From Pelomonas asaccharophilus_A (GTDB taxonomy: Bacteria > Pseudomonadota > Gammaproteobacteria > Burkholderiales > Burkholderiaceae_C), in contig NZ_JAVDXV010000009.1 of the NCBI RefSeq assembly GCF_031458115.1, forward strand, positions 248,001 through 312,000: a DNA stretch of 64,000 nucleotides, in the 5' to 3' direction. Each line of letters starts with the position of its first letter. The first letter of the stretch is position 1. Positions 57,820 to 64,000 of the stretch are shown here, piece by piece. Under the pieces are notes generated by a model that saw only the letters and a list, made by a program, of their open reading frames with translations, did no database searches and was not told where the DNA came from. The position numbers were made by a program, and so were the translations under genes.

Positions 57820-58803
57820 CTATTCGGGATAGGCCTTCAGCAAGGCATCCATCTGCGCCTTGGTGACGGCCATCATGAAGCCGTGGCGCAGCGTGGCCGG
57901 CATCTCGAAGCGGTTCCACTCCTTGACGCCCGAGTTGCCCCAGACCTCGATCCAGGGCCCTTCCAGCCGCGGCGCCATCGACAAGCCGTAGCTGGTGCCG
58001 GCGTACTGCTCGTAGTACATCAACCAGTCCTGCCCATTGGGCGCGCGGATCAGCGTGGGCGCCTCGCGGAAGGCCGGGCTCAGCGGCGGGCCGGGCTCGG
58101 GGTACGGCCCCAGCAGGTTCGCGCCGCAACTCATGCGCACGGTCTTGCCGGTGGTCCAGATGTACGAAGGGAAACGCTCGTCCTTGACGACCGCGCAGTA
58201 GCCGCCGGCCGGGTTGTCGACGAGGAACACGTCGATGGTGGCCATGTCCCAGTCGAACAGGCGCCTGGGCGCCGCCTTGAACTCGCGCAGGTCCGGCGAC
58301 GTGACGTACAGCGTGCGCTGGCTGGACCAGTAGCGCTCGGGGTCGTCCGTCGAACCCGGCACGTTCGGCGTGTGCCACATCAGCACGAACTGTTTCGACG
58401 GTCTGTCGAAGAACAGCTTGGGCGCACCGATGCGCTGCAGCGTGTGCGGATGGCCCTTGACGCCTGACAGGTCGGGTTTGTAGGTGCCGAACTTGGTCCA
58501 CTTCACCAGGTCGTCGGACACCCAGAAGCGGATCTCCGGGTCGTCGTCGCTCTGGTTGCCGACAAGGTAGTAGCGGCCATCGCCGCCCTGCACGATGAAG
58601 GGGTGGCCGTGGTACTCCTCGTTGACGGCCTTGCCCTTGTTCAGGCGCTTCCAGTGCAGGCCGTCGGTGCTGACGGCGTAGTGCAGCACGCCGTAGCGGG
58701 CATGCGTCATGTGGGCGAACAGGTAGCCGCCAGGGGCGGGCTCGGCCGCATGGGCCACGCCTGCAGCAAGCAGCAGGCCGGCGAGCCAGGTTTTCAACTT
58801 CAT
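57820..58803 (-). CDS. secreted GH43-like glycoside hydrolase (five-bladed propeller)
   Basis: The 327-residue protein has a signal peptide (MKLKTWLAGLLLAAGVAHA) and a propeller body with repeated motifs (HYAVSTDGLHWKRLN, HPFIVQGGDGRYYLVGN, IRFWVSDDLVKWTKFG, IGAPKLFFDRPSKQFVLMWH, EAPTLIRAPNGQDWLMYYEQYAG). These resemble GH43 and related families, often acting on arabinose- or galactose-containing glycans. The second of two ATGs has AAGGAG at 7 bp; ATG 58806 is the other option. It is the last gene of the sugar cluster on the minus strand. Confidence 0.78.
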   Translation of the reverse strand: MKLKTWLAGLLLAAGVAHAAEPAPGGYLFAHMTHARYGVLHYAVSTDGLHWKRLNKGKAVNEEYHGHPFIVQGGDGRYYLVGNQSDDDPEIRFWVSDDLVKWTKFGTYKPDLSGVKGHPHTLQRIGAPKLFFDRPSKQFVLMWHTPNVPGSTDDPERYWSSQRTLYVTSPDLREFKAAPRRLFDWDMATIDVFLVDNPAGGYCAVVKDERFPSYIWTTGKTVRMSCGANLLGPYPEPGPPLSPAFREAPTLIRAPNGQDWLMYYEQYAGTSYGLSMAPRLEGPWIEVWGNSGVKEWNRFEMPATLRHGFMMAVTKAQMDALLKAYPE

Positions 58804-58825
58804 CATCGATCTCCTTCTGATTTGC

Positions 58826-58961
58826 GGGCCGAGCGCCGGGCCGCTCCCAAGCCGGCCCGTCTGGCGATGTGCATGCGGCTCGATGCCGCATGCATCGCCG
58901 TCCCCTCGGGGGACCGACCAGGCGTGCCGGCGTTCAGCCGGAGCAAGACTGGGCGAGGGGC
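58826..58961 (-). repeat. intergenic repeat family, copy E
   Basis: On the minus strand the copy begins 5 nt after the stop of the ricin-domain gene and ends 22 bp before the GH43-like start. Its covarying hairpin (58863-58899) has CATGCGGC/GCCGCATG where copy D has CTCGCGGC/GCCGCGGG, so both sides of the stem changed together. Confidence 0.82.
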
Positions 58962-58966
58962 GCGCG

Positions 58967-60940
58967 TCACGGTGCCGAAAGCTGCCAACGCTGGCAATCG
59001 CCGCCGAGCCATTCCCACTGGGCCACGTTGGCACCGTTGGCTGTCGAGCAGCCGGCCACGTCCAGCACGCGGCCGCTGTGCTTGTTGATGACGCGCACAT
59101 AGCCGCTGCCCACGTTCTCTATGCCCCAGCGCTGCGCGGCCGCGTTGTTGGCGGTCCACTGGCGCACGTTGGCACCCATCTGCAGCGACGCGTCCTGCAG
59201 GTCCATCTTCAGGCCGCTGTTGACCGACGTGAACTCGTAGAAGCCGTCGGCCGTCTGCGCGACGTTCCAGCGCTGGCAGTTGGCGCCGCTGTACGGCCAC
59301 TGCTGCACGTTGCCGCCGGCGGCGGTGGAGCAGGCATTCACGTCCAGCGCCTGGGTGCTGTGCTTGGCGATGACCTTGTAGGTCGCGTTGGCCACCGAGT
59401 TGGGGCTGACGCGCTCGAAACGCCATCGCTGGCAGTCGCCGCCAATCCACGTCCACTGCTGCACGTTGGCGCTCGTCGCCGTGGAGCAGGCGTTCACGTC
59501 CAGCACGAGGTTGCTGTTGTGGTTGATGACGCGAAAGTGGCCGTCGCCCACGGGCTCGATGCGCCACTTCTGGCAGTTCAGGCCATTGGCGGTGTACTGC
59601 TGCACATTGCCGCCCGCTGCCGTGGAGCAGCCGTTCACGTCCAGCGCCTGGCCGCTGTGCTGCGCGGTGATGGTGTAGATGCCGTTGGCCGCGTTGGTGA
59701 CCTTCCAGCGCTGGCAGTCGCCGCCTATCCACGTGTACTGCGCCACGTTGGCGCCCGGCGTCGTGGCGCAGCCGGCCACGTCCAGCACCTGGTTGCTGTG
59801 CTTGGCGACGATGCGGTAGACGCCGTCGGCCACGGGGTGGTGCAGTGGCGCGCTGGCGAACTGCATGCGGCAGCCCAGGTTGGCCATCTGCAGCACGCGC
59901 TGGTTGTCGCTGGAGGCCAGCAGCTGCGCGCTGTAGTTGGTGCAGGCGTCACCGCCGGTCAGGATGGGCGTGGCCAGCGGCGTGGCGGCTTCGGTCCACG
60001 GCCCCGCCGCGCCGTTGGTGCTGAAGAAGTAGACGCGGCCCGTCGCATCCTCGTTGATGCTGTTGTTGCTGTTGCGCTTCAGCACCTGGGCGGTCAGCAG
60101 CAGGCGGCCCTGCGGGCTGCCGTCGTTCATCCACGTGATGGTGGGCGTGTGGCTGAAGTGGTGGCCGGCGGTGGACTCCACCCGCTGCCCCAAGTTGCTG
60201 GCCGTGCCCCAGCTGCTGCCGTTGCTGGACGTGCGCGTGTAGACGTCGCAGGCGCGCGAGCCGCAGATCTCGTAGCTCATCACGTAGCTGCCGTTCGGCA
60301 GCTTGCGCACGACCGGCATGCCGGGGCGCAGGTCGCCGCCGTCGCTGATGGCCACGTCGAACACGTCGGCGCCCCAGGTCAGGCCACCGTCGGTGGAGAC
60401 CTTGTGCGCGATGAGCTGGTTGTAGCCGCCGGCCTTGTACTCCTCGGTGGCATAGAACATCACGAGCCGGCCGGCGCTGTCGACGGTGAACTCGGGCTCC
60501 CAGATGCCGGTGCTGCCGGTGGCGGCCACGGCGTGCTGTGTCCAGGTGCGGCCCTGGTTGGTGCTGCGGTAGATGCGCAGCGCGAAGGCCGTGCCGTTGC
60601 GGCCGGTGGTGGCCCAGAACAGCGTGCCCGCCGCGGTGCTGCCCAGTTGCTGTGGCACTTCCCACAACCCGCTGCAGCAGTGCCAGGGTTCGGGCACCGT
60701 GATGCTGCCGACCTGGGTCCACGTCGCGCCGTCGTTGGTGCTCTCGTAGATGACCGACTGGCTGCCGTTGAAGTCGTGCGATGCGATGAGCCGGCCGTTG
60801 GCGCCGCCGCTGGCGGCCAGCCGGATCATGCGCGGGTAAAAGCTGTCCTGCGTCGTGTTCAGCACCGTCTCGGCCGCGCGGGCCGGGGTGCCAAGCAGCA
60901 GCGCGCACAGCGCCATCGTCAATACATAGAACGCTCTCAT
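58967..60940 (-). CDS. secreted sialidase-fold hydrolase with ricin-type lectin repeats
   Basis: The 657-residue protein has a signal peptide (MRAFYVLTMALCALLLGTPARA) and a sialidase-like propeller (about residues 25-360) with Asp-box motifs (STNDGATW, STNQGRTW, STDGGLTW) and YPRMIRL, WEPEF and RPGMP. Two ricin-B beta-trefoil stretches follow (about 370-655) with six repeats ending in QxW (CQRWKV, CQKWRI, CQRWRF, CQRWNV, AQRWGI, CQRWQL). The catalytic part fits the GH33/GH93 superfamily; which one I cannot say. The lectin part would hold it on galactose-like glycans. Confidence 0.75.
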   Translation of the reverse strand: MRAFYVLTMALCALLLGTPARAAETVLNTTQDSFYPRMIRLAASGGANGRLIASHDFNGSQSVIYESTNDGATWTQVGSITVPEPWHCCSGLWEVPQQLGSTAAGTLFWATTGRNGTAFALRIYRSTNQGRTWTQHAVAATGSTGIWEPEFTVDSAGRLVMFYATEEYKAGGYNQLIAHKVSTDGGLTWGADVFDVAISDGGDLRPGMPVVRKLPNGSYVMSYEICGSRACDVYTRTSSNGSSWGTASNLGQRVESTAGHHFSHTPTITWMNDGSPQGRLLLTAQVLKRNSNNSINEDATGRVYFFSTNGAAGPWTEAATPLATPILTGGDACTNYSAQLLASSDNQRVLQMANLGCRMQFASAPLHHPVADGVYRIVAKHSNQVLDVAGCATTPGANVAQYTWIGGDCQRWKVTNAANGIYTITAQHSGQALDVNGCSTAAGGNVQQYTANGLNCQKWRIEPVGDGHFRVINHNSNLVLDVNACSTATSANVQQWTWIGGDCQRWRFERVSPNSVANATYKVIAKHSTQALDVNACSTAAGGNVQQWPYSGANCQRWNVAQTADGFYEFTSVNSGLKMDLQDASLQMGANVRQWTANNAAAQRWGIENVGSGYVRVINKHSGRVLDVAGCSTANGANVAQWEWLGGDCQRWQLSAP

Positions 60941-61008
60941 GCCTGTCTCCTGTTGAATGGACGAGGCGGCTCTGGCGGCCGCTCAGCGGGAGCCCCCAAA
61001 GAAACGAA

Positions 61009-62805
61009 TCAGCGACCGAAGCGGATCAGCGCCTGGTTGGCCTTCCTGACCTGCTCGAAGTCCAGCTTCTTGACCTGCCGGTCGTAGGTGAAGAAGCCGT
61101 TCAGCTCCTCCTCCACGTCGGTGGTCTCGGTGTAGACCGCGGCGCTCAGGCCTTGCGTGGCGGCGTACTCGCGCAGCTTGGCGGCCTGCTCCACGTAGAC
61201 CTTGGTGACGGCTTCCTTGCTGTCGTACAGCAGGTAGCAGCACTTGGAGTCGGGCCGGTACATGTGGCCCGGCGTGCGCAGGCTGTTGCCGCCGTATTCG
61301 CCCAGCACGGCGATGCGGCCGGGCTGCCAGTTCACTGGCTGAGGGCCGGGGTAGTCGTGCAGGTCGATGACGTCGCCGCCGCCCTGGTCGTGCGGCTCGA
61401 AGTTGATGCCGGAGTGCGTGTTGATGAGGCGGGTCGGGTCCAGCGCCTTGAACACGTCGGACATGCGGCGGTGGTCGAAGTCGCCCCAGCTCTCGTTGAA
61501 GATCACCCACGAGACGATGGACGGCACGCTGCGCAGCTGGTCCACGATCTCGCGCATCTGGCCTTCGGTGCGGCTGCGGATGGCCAGGTCCTTCTCGGCG
61601 TCCCAGGCCTGCGGCATGTCCTGCCACACCAGCAGGCCCAGCTTGTCGGCCCAGTAGAACCAGCGCGCCGGCTCCACCTTGATGTGCTTGCGGACCATGT
61701 TGAAGCCCAGGTCCTTGGTGGCCTGCAGGTCGAACTTCAGCGCCTCGTCGGTAGGCGCGGTGAACAGGCCGTCGGGCCAGAAGCCCTGGTCCAGCGGGCC
61801 GAACTGGAAGACGAACTTGCCGTTCAGCAGCGGGCGCGGCACGCCGGCCACGTTGCCAATCGCCATGCTGCGCATGCCGAAGTAGCTGTCGACCTGGTCG
61901 ATGACCTTGTCGTCGCGGCGCAGTGTGACCTTCAGGTCGTACAGGAAGGGATCATCCGGCGACCATAGCCGCGGCTTGGGCACGGCGAGGTGCAGTTCGG
62001 TGCCCGGCTTGCCAGTCACGCGGCCGACGGGTTTGCCGTCGCGGTAGGCCACGGCCTCCACGTCCGCATGGGCATCGGCGCGCACGATGATCTGCAGCCG
62101 CTGCCTGGCGACATCGGGCGTCAGGTCCAGCCGCGCGACGTGGGCGGCGCCCACGGGCTCCAGCCACACGGTCTGCCAGATGCCCGAGCTGGGCGTGTAA
62201 AAGATGCCGCCGGGCTTCAGCGACTGCTTGCCCAGCATGCCGTCGCCGGTGCTGGGGTCGAAGGCCGACACGACCAGCTCGTTGCGGCCGGGCTTCAGGT
62301 GATCGGTGATGTCGAAGCTGAACGACGCGAAGCCGCCGTCGTGGAAGCCCACGCGCGTGCCGTTCACGTAGACGTTGGCCACGCGGTCCACGGCGCCGAA
62401 GTTGATGCGCACGCGCCGGCCGGCCCAGGTGGCGGGGATCTCGAACGTGCGGCGGTACCAGAGGTTGACCTCGCCCAGGCGCTCGATGCCCGACAGGCGC
62501 GACTCCACGGGGTAAGGCACGCGCACCTTCTCGACCGTGGCCGGGAAGGTAGGCGCGACGGACGGCACATGGCGCGCATCCGGCGCGCCCTTGCCGCCCC
62601 AGTAATCCCATTGGCCGTTCAGGTTGATCCAGTCCTTGCGCACCAGCTGCGGCCGCGGGTACTCGGGCAGTGGCACGGCGGCCTTCTCGGCCTCGGCGGT
62701 CCATGGCGTGGTCAGGCGGTGGGCGGGGCCCAGCGGCTTCTCGGGCTCCTGCGCCTGGGCGGCGCCAGCCAGCGCGAGGACGAGAGCGGGTATCAGCAAT
62801 CTCAT
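61009..62805 (-). CDS. secreted GH2 family glycoside hydrolase
   Basis: The 598-residue protein has a signal peptide ending at AQA (about residue 18). A sugar-binding sandwich (LNGQWDYWGGKG, ESRLSGIERLGEVNLWYRRTFEIP) and the immunoglobulin-like domain follow. The TIM barrel has acid/base Glu438 (VIFNESWG) and likely nucleophile Glu503 (VLGEYGG). GH2 covers beta-galactosidase, glucuronidase and mannosidase; the arrangement VRKHIKVEPARWFYWADKLGLLVWQDMP is common in unassigned exo-enzymes. It follows the permease genes in the same direction. Confidence 0.87.
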   Translation of the reverse strand: MRLLIPALVLALAGAAQAQEPEKPLGPAHRLTTPWTAEAEKAAVPLPEYPRPQLVRKDWINLNGQWDYWGGKGAPDARHVPSVAPTFPATVEKVRVPYPVESRLSGIERLGEVNLWYRRTFEIPATWAGRRVRINFGAVDRVANVYVNGTRVGFHDGGFASFSFDITDHLKPGRNELVVSAFDPSTGDGMLGKQSLKPGGIFYTPSSGIWQTVWLEPVGAAHVARLDLTPDVARQRLQIIVRADAHADVEAVAYRDGKPVGRVTGKPGTELHLAVPKPRLWSPDDPFLYDLKVTLRRDDKVIDQVDSYFGMRSMAIGNVAGVPRPLLNGKFVFQFGPLDQGFWPDGLFTAPTDEALKFDLQATKDLGFNMVRKHIKVEPARWFYWADKLGLLVWQDMPQAWDAEKDLAIRSRTEGQMREIVDQLRSVPSIVSWVIFNESWGDFDHRRMSDVFKALDPTRLINTHSGINFEPHDQGGGDVIDLHDYPGPQPVNWQPGRIAVLGEYGGNSLRTPGHMYRPDSKCCYLLYDSKEAVTKVYVEQAAKLREYAATQGLSAAVYTETTDVEEELNGFFTYDRQVKKLDFEQVRKANQALIRFGR

Positions 62806-62824
62806 GACAACCTCTTTGGAGAAA

Positions 62825-63790
62825 TCAGGAAGCAAGGCGGCGGCGCGCAGGCAGCCACACCAGCAGCCGCTGCAGCCCGCAGAACAGGCCCAGCAGCGCG
62901 CCGATGACGATGCGCGTCCACCAGGAACTCAAGGTGCCGTCGAACAGGATCAACGTCTGGATCAGGCCCAGCATCAGCACGCCGGTCAGCGCGCCCAGCA
63001 GCTGGCCCGTGCCGCCGCTGAGCAGCGCGCCGCCGATGACGACGGCGGCGATGGCGTCCAGCTCCAGCCCCTGCGCATGCAGGCCATAGCCCGACAGCGT
63101 GTAGATGCCGAACAGCACGCCACCCAAGGCCGCGCAGCCGCCGCTGACGGCGTAGACGGCGATGCGCGTGGAGCGCACGGGCAGGCCCATCAACCGCGCC
63201 GAGTGCTCCTGGCCGCCCAGCGCGTAGACGGCACGGCCGAAGCCGGTGGAGCGCGCCACCCAAGCGGCCAACGCCAGCACCACGAGCGAGCCCACGGCGC
63301 CCGGCGTGATCTCACCCAGCGGCCCCAGCGACCAGCGTGCCTGCGACCACGCCGTCAGCGTCGCATCGCTGATGACGATGGAGTCCACGCTCAGCACGTA
63401 GCAGAGCCCGCGCGCGAGGAACAGCCCGGCCAGCGTGACGATGAAGGCCGGCACCTCGAAGGCCTGGATGACCCAGCCCATCAGCGCGCCGAACGCGGCG
63501 CCGGCGACCAGCAGCAGCGGGATCAGCAGCCACGGCGACATCTGCGCGCGCTCCACGCCCAGCGCCAGCAGCATGGTGGTCAGCGCGACGACCGAGCCCA
63601 CCGACAGGTCGATGCCGCCCGACAGGATGACGAAGCTCATGCCCACCGCGACGACGAGCAGGAAGGCGTTGTCGATCAGCAGGTTCAGCAGCACCTGGCC
63701 GGACAGCAGGCCCGGGTAGGCGGCCGCACCCGCGAGCAGCGTGAGGACCAGCAGCGCCAGCGACGCCCAGCTCGGCAGGTTCTGTCTCAT
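62825..63790 (-). CDS. sugar ABC transporter permease, YjfF-like
   Basis: The 321-residue permease of the BPD_transp_2 (ribose/galactofuranose) type has VVAVGMSFVILSGGIDLSVGSVVAL, FEVPAFIVTLAGLFLARGLCYVLS, TGFGRAVYALGGQEHSARLMGLPV and IAAVVIGGALLSGGTGQLLGALTG. The Y/F second-permease layout and end match YjfF of the E. coli galactofuranose importer YtfQRT-YjfF. It overlaps the upstream permease gene by 4 bp. Sugar specificity is inferred, not shown. Confidence 0.85.
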   Translation of the reverse strand: MRQNLPSWASLALLVLTLLAGAAAYPGLLSGQVLLNLLIDNAFLLVVAVGMSFVILSGGIDLSVGSVVALTTMLLALGVERAQMSPWLLIPLLLVAGAAFGALMGWVIQAFEVPAFIVTLAGLFLARGLCYVLSVDSIVISDATLTAWSQARWSLGPLGEITPGAVGSLVVLALAAWVARSTGFGRAVYALGGQEHSARLMGLPVRSTRIAVYAVSGGCAALGGVLFGIYTLSGYGLHAQGLELDAIAAVVIGGALLSGGTGQLLGALTGVLMLGLIQTLILFDGTLSSWWTRIVIGALLGLFCGLQRLLVWLPARRRLAS

Positions 63791-64000
63791 GGCGCCCGCC
63801 TCCACAGCCGCGGCGACTGGCTGATGGACACCGCGAACACGACGGCCGCCTTCACGACCAGCGTGACCTCGGGCGCGATGCCCAAGGCGTAGATGCTGGT
63901 CGTCAGCGTCTGGATGATGAGCGCGCCCAACAGGCTGCCGCGAAGGCTGAAGCGGCCGCCCAGCAGCGAGGTGCCGCCCAGCGTCACGGCCAGGATGGCG
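63787..64000 (-). CDS. sugar ABC transporter permease, YtfT-like, C-terminal part
   Basis: Only the last 70 or so residues are in the window (AILAVTLGGTSLLGGRFSLRG, GALIIQTLTTSIYALGIAPEVTLVVKAAVVFAVSISQSP). They match the C-terminal end of YtfT-type permeases. The gene continues past the right edge. The binding protein and ATPase of the importer are probably upstream there. Confidence 0.82.
   Translation of the reverse strand, partial: AILAVTLGGTSLLGGRFSLRGSLLGALIIQTLTTSIYALGIAPEVTLVVKAAVVFAVSISQSPRLWRRAP

Noticed and set aside
58883..61087. 734-codon plus-strand frame
   Set aside because: It is antisense to the ricin-domain hydrolase; the apparent internal repeats mirror the lectin repeats.
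1..64000. CRISPR arrays, insertion sequences, prophage genes, tRNA and rRNA genes
   Set aside because: I found no regularly spaced repeats, transposase or phage proteins, and no cloverleaf or rRNA sequence in the gaps; a covariance search would be more sensitive than reading by eye.

Overview
The window looks like chromosomal DNA of a high-GC betaproteobacterium of the order Burkholderiales. Protein families, codon use and the coding style (short ATGA overlaps, AAGGAG ribosome sites) best fit the Roseateles/Mitsuaria/Pelomonas group; this is inference, because no rRNA or other marker gene is present. I found no tRNA, rRNA, CRISPR, transposase or phage gene. Nearly every gene has a long open frame on the opposite strand; these are GC-driven shadows and are left out.

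Layout. 1-9.7 kb: DUF898 membrane protein (cut by the left edge), a GST, a LuxR-type regulator, an FMN-binding glutamate synthase homologue, SppA, a PEP-CTERM protein, a second GST, an exported protein and XdhC. 9.8-16.4 kb: a DUF3185 protein, a secreted beta-helix enzyme behind a perfect 20-bp operator-like palindrome, an SdpR/SdpI-type pair with its own operator, a BON-domain protein and an acyltransferase. 16.5-22.4 kb: a hybrid sensor kinase, DUF488, a WYL regulator, a VOC protein, a GDT1-type transporter and DUF805. 22.2-26.5 kb: glycerol use (glpK, glpD) and an EamA exporter. 26.5-35.4 kb: a large GH87-type alpha-1,3-glucanase, a phosphoesterase, a UPF0149/SEC-C protein, RlmJ, a TetR/SDR pair with matching operators, and a PQQ-type sugar dehydrogenase.

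35.5-41.8 kb is a respiratory cluster: CtaG-like factor, cytochrome b561, two cytochrome c lipoproteins, a caa3-type subunit II with fused cytochrome c, and a fused subunit I/III. It is followed at 41.8-43.5 kb by three lower-GC genes separated by attC-like sites, probably a small integron cassette array with no integrase in view. At 43.6-46.8 kb lies an operon for an FtsH-like but soluble AAA+/M41 protease, a small basic protein, a methyltransferase and a GNAT acetyltransferase; its leader has a 10-codon ORF, a hairpin and an intrinsic terminator that can pair in mutually exclusive ways. This leader and the cassette array are the most interesting parts of the window.

47-57.8 kb: an old yellow enzyme, a beta-helix protein, a MOSC protein, a Kef-like antiporter with a YbdK ligase, MscS, LysR/EamA, and the mnmH-selD selenium pair. 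57.8-64 kb, all on the minus strand and cut by the right edge: a sugar ABC permease pair of YtfT/YjfF type with three secreted glycoside hydrolases, one with ricin-type lectin repeats.

An intergenic repeat of about 90-210 bp occurs five times. Four copies begin 0-6 nt after a stop codon in the same orientation to that gene, and four contain a hairpin whose stem shows compensating changes. With the alpha-1,3-glucanase and the extracellular hydrolases, the gene set suggests a polysaccharide-degrading, possibly fungus-attacking, soil or water bacterium.
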